In this document: in pieces, positions 45,858 to 57,429 of the stretch | Position numbering within the stretch: the first letter of the stretch is position 1 | Layout of the letters: every line of letters begins with the position of its first letter | Assembly (NCBI RefSeq): GCF_900116445.1 | Contig: NZ_FPBH01000028.1 | Location: forward strand, 1-64,000 | Source: Paraburkholderia aspalathi | Lineage (GTDB): Bacteria; Pseudomonadota; Gammaproteobacteria; Burkholderiales; Burkholderiaceae | DNA: 64,000 nt | Direction of reading: 5' to 3' | The notes under the pieces: model-generated | The model's database searches: none | What the model saw: only the letters and a program-made list of their open reading frames with translations | Told to the model about the DNA's origin: nothing | Made by a program: the position numbers and the translations under genes

Positions 45858-47392
45858 GACGCGGCCTCCGCTTCCTGTTGAGCCCTCTGCTGCCAAACCT
45901 GGGCGCAGAGCGCGATGACCTCCTTGACTGCTCGGATGGGCTCATCGTTCACCGCTGCCATCCGGTCGTCAGTCGACCAGTTTTCTCGCTCAGACTCCAA
46001 ACGCACAAGTACCTTCTCGTGCGGAGCGTCGAGCCAAGGCTCGAACCGGAAGCAGGCGTAGCAAGCAACCGGCTTGTTAAACGCACAGTTGCTTCCCTTG
46101 CCGGCACAACTACCCAAGGGGTCTTTTGAGACCCGGAAATCAATGATGCGGCTGCCTGGAGTTCCTTTATGAGTAGAGTGCTTCTCGTCCTCTATGACAT
46201 GCCCCTTAAACGCGCGGGCAAGCGGGGCAAGCAAAGGTCCCATGGTCCTATCGATGTTCTCGACAATCTTCGGGGAAGCCGATACATATACCTCAACCTG
46301 CTGCAGGTCCACGTGGCCCATGCGATTCGCGATGACCACCTTGCTCGCACCCTCCTCGGCCAGCCGAGTGCCAAAGGTGTACCTGAACCTCTTGGGTGTC
46401 AGAGGCATTGGGGCGAAGTCGAGGCGAGAAGTTGGTGGTGCTACTTCAGCCATGAGATTCCGGAAGCATCTCGACAGCGCGCTCGGAGTACAGTGACCGT
46501 AAAACAAGTCTTTACTGGTCCGCCGCTGCTTGCGCGGACCTTCGGGCATGACCATGTCTTGTGGGAAGAAGGCGGAGCTGCCGTCGTAACCTTTCGCACT
46601 CAAGCCATCTTTGTAGTCAGTGATAAGCCTCCCGGTCTGTGGGCTGATGTCAAACGCGAGAAAGCTGGTTCGCGCGTTTTGCTCCCGCGTTTTGGCCTGC
46701 GGAAGACTAAGCACTGACGTGCCTGAGTCGAAGTCGCCAAGCTTGAGCGAGGCGTATTGGGAGATACGCCCGCCACACGCGAGGAGCAGCCGGGTGAGCA
46801 ACAGTGTCCACAAAGGAAGCCCCCCGCGCCCATAGGCAGCGTTGACCTCTGAGTACAGCGCCGTGTACTCCTCTTCGCTCAGAGGGCCGGCAACCGGATT
46901 TCGCGTCCTGACAGCCTCACCCTTTTTATTTCCGGGCTTGCGTCGCTCAAGCAGGTACGTGGCACATTCGCGCTCCACACCTGGGAGGGCGAGCTCAACC
47001 CACTTTTGTAGCAGACCGTTGAGCGTCCCGAGTCGCCCGACTCCATTAGGGGGTAGCGTGGCGGCGTAGTTGGAAATATGTTGTGCGCCAATCGCCCCTG
47101 CTGGGCAGGTCTCCATCGAGTCGACGAAATGGGAGAAGGCGACCTCCAAGTTTATGATGTGCGCGGACGAGTGCCCCTTGACGAAGGGAAGCAGGGCATG
47201 TTTCAGCGACAAAACGAACGCTTCGAAGCCACCGCTGTACGGGCGAAAGTCAATTCGCGCGTCAAACGGGCCATCAGTCCATTCCCAAATGTCTTCCCTT
47301 GGGTCGAAGCTGCTCCCGCTGCGCGTAAAGACGCGCGCCGGCAACGTGAGGGCAACAGCAGTGGACGAGAGAAATTCAGAGTTCTGGGACAT
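45854..47392 (-). CDS. Tyrosine recombinase-like protein, middle member
   Basis: 512 residues. It has ACGGRISQYASLKL (first Arg), RFRYTFGTRLAEEG (second Arg, with the usual His replaced by Tyr) and MGHVDLQQVEVYV with the candidate nucleophile Tyr. A Cys-rich motif (CAGKGSNCAFNKPVACYACF) lies near the C-terminus, again probably zinc-binding. It overlaps the first recombinase by 17 bp and the third by 4 bp, so the three are made together and may act as a complex. Confidence 0.72.
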   Translation of the reverse strand: MSQNSEFLSSTAVALTLPARVFTRSGSSFDPREDIWEWTDGPFDARIDFRPYSGGFEAFVLSLKHALLPFVKGHSSAHIINLEVAFSHFVDSMETCPAGAIGAQHISNYAATLPPNGVGRLGTLNGLLQKWVELALPGVERECATYLLERRKPGNKKGEAVRTRNPVAGPLSEEEYTALYSEVNAAYGRGGLPLWTLLLTRLLLACGGRISQYASLKLGDFDSGTSVLSLPQAKTREQNARTSFLAFDISPQTGRLITDYKDGLSAKGYDGSSAFFPQDMVMPEGPRKQRRTSKDLFYGHCTPSALSRCFRNLMAEVAPPTSRLDFAPMPLTPKRFRYTFGTRLAEEGASKVVIANRMGHVDLQQVEVYVSASPKIVENIDRTMGPLLAPLARAFKGHVIEDEKHSTHKGTPGSRIIDFRVSKDPLGSCAGKGSNCAFNKPVACYACFRFEPWLDAPHEKVLVRLESERENWSTDDRMAAVNDEPIRAVKEVIALCAQVWQQRAQQEAEAAS

Positions 47393-48632
47393 CTAGTTGC
47401 TCTTGTATTTTCAGGGAGATTTCACGCCCGATGCGGTTAGTGTGCCGGCGAGTGTAGGTTGAGGCCGACTTCGAATCATCAGCCCACCCTTGCTGTTCGT
47501 TCCGAGCCTTCTCTTCGACCGCATCTGTCAGGCCCATGAGTCCAGCCTCTTCGGAGAACCGCTCGTTCCAGGTGTGCCGCATCACGTGACTCGTCAGCCG
47601 GACGGGTAAGCCTGGACATGCCGCGCGAAGCTGCGCAAATATCTTGTCGATGCTTGCTAAGGACAATGGCTGGCCATCATCTGCAACAATAAGCTGCGGA
47701 TGCTTGCGAGCGGCTTTGATTTTTTTTCTGTGGTGCCTGATGTAAGTCCAAACCGCTCGCATGATGTTCGGCCGCAGTTCTACCTCTCGGTCTCTGGTCT
47801 TGGTATTTGGCTGAATGCGACGAGGGTCTTCGCCTGCATCGGCCCGTCGGATGATACGCAGCTTGGGCTGGCGTGGGTCAAGGTCCTCAAGCTGAATACC
47901 GAGCAGTTCGCCACGACGCATGCCGGTCGCGAGCAAGAGCACTACAATCAGTAAGTTCCGATACCGAACGTAGCCCCGCTCCCACGGGTTGTCGGGCGAA
48001 TCCAGGCGAATCACTTTGAGGAGCCGGTCCTGGTCCTCCCTTGAGAGTCCCTCCCTGGCACCGAGCTTGGCCCGCTTGGAGACTTGTGGCACTTGGGCAC
48101 GAAACGCTTGGAGTGCGTGGGCGCTTTCGAGCGCGAGATTCTGCCGCAGGGCTGCCGACAGCGTCGCGCCGATATATGTCGACAAGAAGTTCAGAAAATC
48201 TGCTATGTATCGGATTCGATTGGCTTGGGTCGCCGCGATAACCGCCGTGGCATCCTCGACGGCCGCGTTGCGTCGCATCCGAATTCGCTTGATATCGATG
48301 ATGTTCGCGCTTCCCCGGCTGTCCGCGTCTTCATAGGACAGGTCAGATACCCAATACTGAGCAGCATCGGCTATTCGGTTAAGCTCGGGCACCGTCAAAA
48401 ACTCACCCTTCCGGAATCGTTCGAGCAAGTCGATGCCCGCCTTGCCCAATTCTCGATACAGTAATGCGAGCGCCGTCGAAACACCGTGAATGGTGTTGGC
48501 CGCTCGACCGCGCTTCCGGTATTTCGCCAGGTACAACGTGACTTCGTGAACCGGCAGGCCACCGGGTCTACTTAGAACGGAGTGGTGCTCCCCGTTCCGG
48601 AACCTGACGCGTTTTGCGACGAATCTTGTCAT
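47376..48632 (-). CDS. Tyrosine recombinase/integrase, first member of trio
   Basis: 418 residues. An N-terminal SAM-like core-binding domain (about 20-180) precedes the catalytic domain: ATGMRRGELLGI (R239/R240), TKTRDREV (Lys), SHVMRHTW (H349, R352), W383 in place of the second His, and nucleophile candidate Y393 in STYTRRH. This is the most canonical recombinase of the trio and probably the one that cuts at the island end. It is the first gene of the operon, 60-70 bp from the right boundary, with GGTGGG before its ATG. Confidence 0.8.
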   Translation of the reverse strand: MTRFVAKRVRFRNGEHHSVLSRPGGLPVHEVTLYLAKYRKRGRAANTIHGVSTALALLYRELGKAGIDLLERFRKGEFLTVPELNRIADAAQYWVSDLSYEDADSRGSANIIDIKRIRMRRNAAVEDATAVIAATQANRIRYIADFLNFLSTYIGATLSAALRQNLALESAHALQAFRAQVPQVSKRAKLGAREGLSREDQDRLLKVIRLDSPDNPWERGYVRYRNLLIVVLLLATGMRRGELLGIQLEDLDPRQPKLRIIRRADAGEDPRRIQPNTKTRDREVELRPNIMRAVWTYIRHHRKKIKAARKHPQLIVADDGQPLSLASIDKIFAQLRAACPGLPVRLTSHVMRHTWNERFSEEAGLMGLTDAVEEKARNEQQGWADDSKSASTYTRRHTNRIGREISLKIQEQLDVPEL

Positions 48633-48633
48633 C

Positions 48634-48701
48634 TACCCACCGTTTTTTCTAAGTAGTAGTTCAGTCGTGACTCAACTTAAACACAAAACAAAGTGTGGGT
48701 A
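48634..48701. repeat. Inverted repeat at the right island end
   Basis: TACCCAC (48634-48640) and GTGGGTA (48695-48701) flank 54 bp immediately upstream of the first recombinase gene and next to the ssb terminator. Inside lies AGTC-GT-GACT (about 48664-48673). Placement suggests recombinase-binding arms, but 7-bp repeats can arise by chance. Confidence 0.35.
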
Positions 48702-48739
48702 AAGAAAAAGGCCCGCGTGCTCTGGGCAGGCGGGCCTTT
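48701..48739 (-). terminator. Intrinsic terminator of ssb
   Basis: Perfect 10-bp stem AAAGGCCCGC / GCGGGCCTTT (48739-48707) continued on the minus strand by TTTTTCTTT. It lies 27 bp after the ssb stop and is probably the last core feature before the island. Confidence 0.85.
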
Positions 48740-48766
48740 ACCAACAAAAAAACAACAAAGTCGGGT

Positions 48767-49300
48767 CTAAAACGGAATATCGTCATCCATCTCATCAAAC
48801 CCACCGCCAGCCGGCGCGCTCGGACGGCTCGCACCACCGCCACCGCTGCCGCCACGCGAAGCGCCACCACCCGAAACCGCGCGACCACCGCCACCGCCGC
48901 TACGCTCCGACGGCTCACCGCGGCTATAACCGCCTTCATCGCCACCACCACCGCCCGACGAACCACCACGGCCACCCAACATTTGCATCTGTTCGGCGAC
49001 GATTTCGGTCGAGTAACGGTCGGTGCCGTCCTGAGCCTGCCACTTGCGGGTGCGGATGCGCCCTTCCAGGTACACCGACGAACCCTTCTTCAGATATTCG
49101 TTCACGATTTCAGCAAGCCGGCCGAAGAACACCACACGGTGCCATTCGGTTGCTTCCTTCATTTCGCCGGACGTCTTGTCCTTGTACCGATCCGTTGTCG
49201 CAAGGCGGATGTTCGCCAGTGCGTCGCCGCTCGGAAGATAACGGACTTCCGGATCGGCTCCGAGATTGCCGACGAGAATGACCTTGTTCACGGATGCCAT
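48767..49300 (-). CDS. ssb: Single-stranded DNA-binding protein
   Basis: 177 residues: OB-fold domain (1-110; MASVNKVILVGNLGADPEVRY, WHRVVFFGRLAEI, YLEGRIRTRKW), a Gly/Ser-rich linker (about 112-165) and the acidic tip DEMDDDIPF that binds replication and repair partners. AGGAGAAACTC precedes the ATG. It lies 114 bp behind the YajR-like gene and near uvrA, a common Burkholderia arrangement. Its terminator abuts the island, so the island inserted just downstream without damaging the gene. Confidence 0.97.
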   Translation of the reverse strand: MASVNKVILVGNLGADPEVRYLPSGDALANIRLATTDRYKDKTSGEMKEATEWHRVVFFGRLAEIVNEYLKKGSSVYLEGRIRTRKWQAQDGTDRYSTEIVAEQMQMLGGRGGSSGGGGGDEGGYSRGEPSERSGGGGGRAVSGGGASRGGSGGGGASRPSAPAGGGFDEMDDDIPF

Positions 49301-49414
49301 GAGTTTCTCCTGTTGATTCTGTTACGGGCGGCGCGGCAACGCGCGGTTCGCGTCTCATGGCCGGCAGGCCGGAGACCAGAACTGCGCCTCTGCCCCGCCA
49401 CCGGGTGAGTTCTG

Positions 49415-50602
49415 TTACGCCTTGCGCGGCGGCTGTTTCATATTTGCCGCGATTATAAGCCAGCAAAAGACCAAGCCCGAGCAGGTAAAGAACACAGCGC
49501 TCTGACCATCCACTTTCAGCAGCCAGCCGCCGACCACCCCACCCAACGCAAGACCAATCGACTGCGTGGTGTTGTACACGCCCGCCGCCGCCCCCTTGCG
49601 GGTTCCCGGGGCCAGTTTCGACACCAGCGAAGGCTGCGACGCTTCAAGAATATTGAAGCCCAAAAAGTAAACAAAGAGGATCGCCGCCACAGTCAGAATC
49701 GTATGCGGTGCGACGCCCAACAACAACTGTCCGATCAGGATAAGACCGATTGCGGAAAGCAGCACGATTTTCATTTTTCCGCGCTTTTCCGCGGCGATGA
49801 TCGCCGGGACCATCATCACGAAAGAGAGGCCCATCACCGGCAAATACACCTTCCAGTGCGACGCGACCGGCAGGCCGCCGGCTTCGAGAATACGCGGCAC
49901 GACGAGAAACAACGCGGTTTGCGTGGCGTGCAGCACGAGCACGCCAAAATTCAGGCGCAGCAGCTCGACGTTATGCAGCACCTCGGCGAACGGCGCACGC
50001 ACGTGCACGGGTTTGGGCGCATCCGGGACGACCCACAGCACGAGACCAATCGCCAGAATCGAGAAAATGCCGACCAGCGTGAACAGGCCGCTCATGCCGA
50101 CCCACTGGAACACGATCGGCGCACCGACAATCGCCACCGCGAACGAAACGCCAATACTGCCGCCAACCATCGCCATCGCCTTGGTGCGATGCTCTTCGGA
50201 GGTCAGGTCGGCGATAAACGCGATCACCGCGGACGACACCGCGCCCATACCCTGAATCACCCGCCCGACAATGATCCACGTCATGTCGTGCGCGCCCGCC
50301 GCGACGAAGCTGCCAAGCGCGAAAATCAGGAGACCGGTCGCAATGACCGGTTTGCGGCCGACCTTGTCGGAGATCCAGCCATAAAAGATGTACAGCATCG
50401 ACTGCGTCACGCCGTACGCACCCAGCGCGATCCCCACCAGCAGCACGTTGTCGCCGCCGGGGATGGTCTTCGCGTAGATCGAGAACACCGGCATGATCAT
50501 GAAGAGACCGAGCATGCGCAGCGCGAAGATGGCGGCGAGCGACACGGTCGCGCGCATTTCAGGCGCGCTCATGCGTGAGGATGTAGCGGACGGATTGGAC
50601 AT
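49415..50602 (-). CDS. YajR-like MFS transporter lacking the C-terminal YAM domain
   Basis: 395 residues, twelve helices. The sequence tracks E. coli YajR (LRMLGLFMIMPVFSIYAKT, SDKVGRKPVI, RVIQGMGAVSSAVIAF, ADLTSEEHRTKAMA, ending AANMKQPP) but stops where YajR continues into its roughly 65-residue YAM domain. Probably a proton-coupled exporter of unknown substrate. The start at 50602 has a weak ribosome site; ATG at 50572 is an alternative. Divergent from uvrA and upstream of ssb on the same strand. Confidence 0.82.
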   Translation of the reverse strand: MSNPSATSSRMSAPEMRATVSLAAIFALRMLGLFMIMPVFSIYAKTIPGGDNVLLVGIALGAYGVTQSMLYIFYGWISDKVGRKPVIATGLLIFALGSFVAAGAHDMTWIIVGRVIQGMGAVSSAVIAFIADLTSEEHRTKAMAMVGGSIGVSFAVAIVGAPIVFQWVGMSGLFTLVGIFSILAIGLVLWVVPDAPKPVHVRAPFAEVLHNVELLRLNFGVLVLHATQTALFLVVPRILEAGGLPVASHWKVYLPVMGLSFVMMVPAIIAAEKRGKMKIVLLSAIGLILIGQLLLGVAPHTILTVAAILFVYFLGFNILEASQPSLVSKLAPGTRKGAAAGVYNTTQSIGLALGGVVGGWLLKVDGQSAVFFTCSGLVFCWLIIAANMKQPPRKA

Positions 50603-50885
50603 CGGGAACGTTCTTTGAATGAGCGGGGCGGCAAACATACGGCGCGGCATTCGGGCCGGCGGCCTTGCCAGACGCTCGTCCGGCGCCTCGCGGCGCCTTG
50701 TACTCGCGAAAAATGGCCCCAGTTAGGCCTCTTTCCCGCGGCGCTGGACCGCAGCCTTACAGCTTGCCTTGCACCTTCTTCGGGCTGTCAGGAAGCCGTA
50801 ACGGCGGTCTTGAAAAGTCGTTATAGTAGCAGGTTTAGCCTCCTCCTCTTTCCGCCAGGTCACGGGCCAAGTCTTGGAATAACGC

Positions 50886-53759
<2,874 letters not shown>

Positions 53760-53792
53760 CGCTGCACAACACGGTTGGAGACTGAATAAGCC

Positions 53793-54878
53793 ATGGCCAA
53801 GCGGAATCAGGCGAGCGACGACGGGCAAGTGCGGGACCTACGCCCACGCCCGGTCAGGCTGACTAGCGACATGAGCCTGCCGAAGCTGTCGGCGGTCGAA
53901 ATCGGCAGTTACGTGCTGATGCTGATCGGAATGTGGGCGGTCATCGAACTGAAGCTGCTCGGCGCCTTGCTCGCCGGGCTGCTCGTGTTTCAACTCGTGC
54001 ACACCATCGCGCCGCGCATCGAACGGCATATGTCGAGTCAGCGCGCGCGCTGGCTCGCGGTGGTGATCCTCTCGGCGGTAATAGTCGGCGCATTGACGGG
54101 GCTGACGCTCGGCATCATCGAACATTTCGAGAACGACGTGCCGAGCGTGCAGAAACTGCTCGACCAGGCGATGCAGCTAATCGACCAGGCGCGCGGCCGG
54201 ATTCCGCAATTCGTCGCCAACTATCTGCCGGTCGATACCGACCAGATGAAGGCCAAGGCGGCCGAGCTGATGCAGACGCACGCGAACATGCTGCAGCAAA
54301 GCGGCAAGACCGCGGCGCGCGGCTTCACGCACATTCTGATCGGCATGATCATCGGCGCGATCATCGCGGTCGGAGCGCAGAAGCATATGCAGCGGCTGCC
54401 GCTCTCCACGGCGTTTGTCACGCGCGTGACACGTTTCGCCGACGCCTTCCGCCGCATCGTGTTCGCTCAGGTGAAGATTTCCGCGATCAATGCGGTCTTC
54501 ACCGGCATCTTCCTGCTGGTGGTTCTGCCGATCTTTCACGACACGCTGCCGCTCTCCAAAACGCTGGTGCTGGTGACGTTTATCGTCGGCTTGCTGCCCG
54601 TGATCGGCAATCTGATCTCGAACACGATCATCGTCGCGGTGGCGCTCTCGGTGAGCTTTCCGGCGGCGATCATGTCGTTGGTATTCCTGATCCTGATCCA
54701 CAAGCTTGAATACTTCCTGAACGCGCGCATTGTCGGTGGTCAGATCGAGGCGCGCGCCTGGGAACTGCTGATCGCGATGCTCGTGATGGAAGCCGCGTTC
54801 GGCATTCCTGGCGTGGTGGCGGCGCCGATCTTCTATGCGTATATCAAGCGGGAATTGATTTATCTGCGGCTGGTGTGA
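53793..54878 (+). CDS. AI-2E family transporter (UPF0118)
   Basis: 361 residues, membrane permease of the AI-2E/PerM family. N-terminal helices lie at about 34-60 and 85-110. The amphipathic central stretch (about 115-180) is typical of the family. The C-terminal half has the conserved LLPVIGNLISNTIIV and GIPGVVAAPIFYAYIK. Members export small molecules or act as Na+/H+ antiporters; the substrate is unknown here. 33 bp after uvrA, followed by a bidirectional terminator. Confidence 0.85.
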   Translation: MAKRNQASDDGQVRDLRPRPVRLTSDMSLPKLSAVEIGSYVLMLIGMWAVIELKLLGALLAGLLVFQLVHTIAPRIERHMSSQRARWLAVVILSAVIVGALTGLTLGIIEHFENDVPSVQKLLDQAMQLIDQARGRIPQFVANYLPVDTDQMKAKAAELMQTHANMLQQSGKTAARGFTHILIGMIIGAIIAVGAQKHMQRLPLSTAFVTRVTRFADAFRRIVFAQVKISAINAVFTGIFLLVVLPIFHDTLPLSKTLVLVTFIVGLLPVIGNLISNTIIVAVALSVSFPAAIMSLVFLILIHKLEYFLNARIVGGQIEARAWELLIAMLVMEAAFGIPGVVAAPIFYAYIKRELIYLRLV

Positions 54879-54895
54879 GCGGGTAGCAGCAAGCG

Positions 54896-54927
54896 AAAAA
54901 AAACGGCACCTGGGTGCCGTTTTTTTT
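54896..54927. terminator. Bidirectional intrinsic terminator
   Basis: Eight A, CGGCACC-TG-GGTGCCG, eight T. It serves both the AI-2E permease (plus strand) and the TonB receptor (minus strand), which converge here. Confidence 0.9.
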
Positions 54928-54933
54928 CATGCA

Positions 54934-57102
54934 TCAGAAGTCGATGCGTGCGTTCAATGACAGCGTGCGCGGATCGCCCGGCGTCACGTAGTCCGCGTAC
55001 TGATATTCCCAGTAACGGCGATTGAGCAGGTTGTCGATCGCCGCGCGGAACGTCACGTCGTAGCCGCCGATGCGCGTGGCGTAGCTCGCGCCGAGATTGA
55101 CCAGCATGTAGCCCGGCGCGTTCAGATTGGCGCTGGGACGCACGTTGGTATTGCCGGTGAACTTCGCGTCGGCGCCGATACGCAGCCCCGGCACATACGG
55201 CACGGAGTACGTCGCATGGCCTGCCACGACGAACTGCGGCGCGCCGGCCACGCGATTGCCGTTGTTGGCCGCGCCCTTCTCGTACTTTGTGTTGATCCAC
55301 ATGAGGTCGCCGCCGACATTCCAGCTCGAGCCCAGACGTACATCGCCGCCGAACTCCACGCCCTGAAAGATCGACTCACCGTCTTGCGTAAAGACGTTCG
55401 AACTGTTTGCATATGCCGAGCCGCGTTCGATCCGGAACAGCGCGGCCGTCGCGCTCCAGCGCGCATGCTCGCTCTTGATCCCGACTTCGTACTGCTTGCT
55501 GCGCAACGGCTTGAGCAACTCGCCCCGGTTCGCGTACGTGTCGCCCACGACGGTACCCGCCTCCAGCGATTCGACGTAACTGGTGTACAGCGTGGTGGTC
55601 GGCGCCAGCTTGAACATCAGCGCGACGGAAGGCGTCACGACACCGTTCTGACTATACGTCGAGAGCGTCGCGCCAGTGGTCGAATAGCCGTGCTGTTCGT
55701 AGTTCGTGTAACGCACGCCGCCGAGTACCGACCAGCGCTGCGTCAACTGGATCGTATCGCTCGCAAACAGTGCCTTTTGCGTGATGTCGCTGTCGCGGTA
55801 CGTGTAGTAATTCGACGCGCTGTTGAAAGTATTGGTGTTCGGCTGATAGATGTTGCCGGTGCCGATCTGACCGAAGAAACTGTTCGCGCCGTAGTCGTTG
55901 GTTTGCCGCTGATAGGCTGCGCCGAACACGAGCTGATGCTGGAACGGCCCGGTCTTGACATTGCCTTCCGCCGACACCTGCCACAAGCTCAGCTGATGCC
56001 CTTCCTTGCCGGCGAAGCGGGTATCCGTGTAATCGCCTGCGCTGTTTTGCAGGTAGTACGTGCTTTCGTTGCGATCGCGCGAGCTTTTGCTGTAGCTGTA
56101 GTTTGCGTTGAGCGTCCAGTCCTGGCCGAGGTTGTATTGCACGCCTGCGGTGTAGAGCTGGACGTTCGTATTCAGATGCTGATCGGGGCCGGAGAGGTCG
56201 CCTGTGCCACCGCTCAGCGTATGCGGCAAGCTCGTGCCGGAATATTGCGCCGTCGAGATCGCCCCGGTGATACCGCTCGAACGACGCTGCTGATACAGCG
56301 CGCCGAAGGTCGCCTTGAGGTCGCGGGTGATGCGGGCGTCGAGCGCCAGCGAAACAGCATCGCGCCGCACGTTACCTTCGTTGTAGGTCTTGCCTTCTTC
56401 GTGCGTCGCGTTCAGGCGGTAGCCGAACATGTCGTTCGGGCCGACACGTCCGCCGAGGTCGGCATGCTCGCTCCATACGCCGTCGGTCTGATAGCCGACG
56501 TCGACGCTGCGTACTGGCGTGCTCGACACCGGCGGCTTTTTCGTCACGTAGTTGACCACGCCGCCCGGCGCGCCAAAGCCGTACATGAAACCAGTCAGCC
56601 CTTTCAGCAATTCCACTTTTTCGAGCTGCTCGTACGGCATCGTGATGCCATAGCTGTTGAAGGGCATGCCATCGATCTTGAACCCGGACTGCCAGTCGAG
56701 TTGCATGCCGCGCACCGTCACGTAGGTGGCCCATGCGTTGTAAGCGTTGCCGTTGTCGGATACGGAGGCGTCGGTGGCGAACACGTCGCCGAGCTTGGAC
56801 GGCTGGCGATCCTGCAATTCTTCGCTGGTAACCACGGTGGTGGAGAACGGTGTGTCGAGTTGCGAGCGCGCGCCGAGCGCCCCGCTGCTGACGTCTTCTT
56901 TCAGATGTTGTGCCGTGTCTTGCGTCGCCGTGACCTTGACTGTCGGCAGCGCCTTTTCGCTTGCGTCCGGCGTCGCCTGCGCGATGGACGCCTCTTGCGC
57001 CCACGCCCCATGACTTGCCGCGAATGCCAGACACGCCGCCACGCGCAGTGGCCGCACCGTCAGCCGCTTCTTCGGCTGCTTTACCCCGTTTTTTACGCTC
57101 AT
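54934..57102 (-). CDS. TonB-dependent siderophore receptor
   Basis: 722 residues. A signal peptide (1-35, cleavage after SHGAWA) is followed by the TonB box region (LPTVKVTATQ), plug domain (about 70-200; TPFSTTVVTSEELQDRQ, DGMPFNSYG, GFGAPGGVVNYVTKKP) and a beta-barrel ending in the aromatic terminal strand LSLNARIDF. The layout is that of ferric-siderophore receptors (FhuA/FpvA-like family). A Fur box overlaps the promoter. Together with the PepSY gene, divergent and under a near-identical Fur box, it forms an iron-uptake pair. The siderophore is unknown. Confidence 0.92.
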   Translation of the reverse strand: MSVKNGVKQPKKRLTVRPLRVAACLAFAASHGAWAQEASIAQATPDASEKALPTVKVTATQDTAQHLKEDVSSGALGARSQLDTPFSTTVVTSEELQDRQPSKLGDVFATDASVSDNGNAYNAWATYVTVRGMQLDWQSGFKIDGMPFNSYGITMPYEQLEKVELLKGLTGFMYGFGAPGGVVNYVTKKPPVSSTPVRSVDVGYQTDGVWSEHADLGGRVGPNDMFGYRLNATHEEGKTYNEGNVRRDAVSLALDARITRDLKATFGALYQQRRSSGITGAISTAQYSGTSLPHTLSGGTGDLSGPDQHLNTNVQLYTAGVQYNLGQDWTLNANYSYSKSSRDRNESTYYLQNSAGDYTDTRFAGKEGHQLSLWQVSAEGNVKTGPFQHQLVFGAAYQRQTNDYGANSFFGQIGTGNIYQPNTNTFNSASNYYTYRDSDITQKALFASDTIQLTQRWSVLGGVRYTNYEQHGYSTTGATLSTYSQNGVVTPSVALMFKLAPTTTLYTSYVESLEAGTVVGDTYANRGELLKPLRSKQYEVGIKSEHARWSATAALFRIERGSAYANSSNVFTQDGESIFQGVEFGGDVRLGSSWNVGGDLMWINTKYEKGAANNGNRVAGAPQFVVAGHATYSVPYVPGLRIGADAKFTGNTNVRPSANLNAPGYMLVNLGASYATRIGGYDVTFRAAIDNLLNRRYWEYQYADYVTPGDPRTLSLNARIDF

Positions 57103-57135
57103 CGCTGATTCCGTTTTCTTCGACACCCATATCAA

Positions 57136-57153
57136 ATGAGAATAATTCCCATT
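57136..57153 (-). promoter_or_regulatory. Fur box of the TonB receptor gene
   Basis: ATGAGAATAATTCCCATT, close to the palindromic Fur consensus, about 35 bp before the receptor start. Confidence 0.75.
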
Positions 57154-57350
57154 CACACAGGTCGCGATGATGCCGAAGAAATTATGCTAATTGCAAGGTT
57201 TGATATGCGACATTTTGTCGCACACGGCGAATCCGCACCGCCTGAAAGCCGTGCCAGATAAGGGTCTACGCGATGCGCGCAAGCGACTTGCCTGAGCGGC
57301 CCCGCGCCATGCTTACGAGAAACTTGCAGCCGATGGCACGATTCCATAAG

Positions 57351-57368
57351 ATGAGAACAATTCCCATT
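57351..57368 (+). promoter_or_regulatory. Fur box of the PepSY gene
   Basis: ATGAGAACAATTCCCATT, 17/18 identical to the box at 57136-57153 and in the same orientation, 61 bp before the PepSY start. Confidence 0.75.
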
Positions 57369-57429
57369 TGCACCTAGCCTTTGCCGTGACACCCCGTCAG
57401 AATTCCCGCCGCATTTCGCCGGCTCGCCC

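Larger units (their letters stand above)
33785..48700. mobile_element. Genomic island with defence cargo and recombinase module (boundaries approximate)
   Basis: About 15 kb with lower GC and different codon use than the flanks, placed between a LysR gene and ssb. It carries an ABC-3C operon, an Ec67-like retron, a structured non-coding stretch, and a six-gene operon of three tyrosine recombinases, two small proteins and a helicase at the right end. Recombinase genes at one end with defence cargo behind is the usual layout of such islands. Neither edge is fixed: no clear direct repeats were found. Confidence 0.6.
57103..57429. other. Divergent iron-regulated promoter region
   Basis: 327 bp between the TonB receptor and PepSY genes with no reading frame of note. 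It holds two Fur boxes (separate entries), one near each gene. Confidence 0.6.

Noticed and set aside
45858..45896. Longer start for the large recombinase
   Set aside because: GTG at 45857 overlaps the previous stop (GTGA) and has GGAGG at the right distance; the extra 13 residues are low complexity.
40693..48632. CRISPR array or Cas genes in the island
   Set aside because: No regularly spaced repeats and no Cas-like motifs were seen anywhere in the window.
50780..50885. LexA box before uvrA
   Set aside because: No CTG-N10-CAG palindrome with consensus spacing was found.
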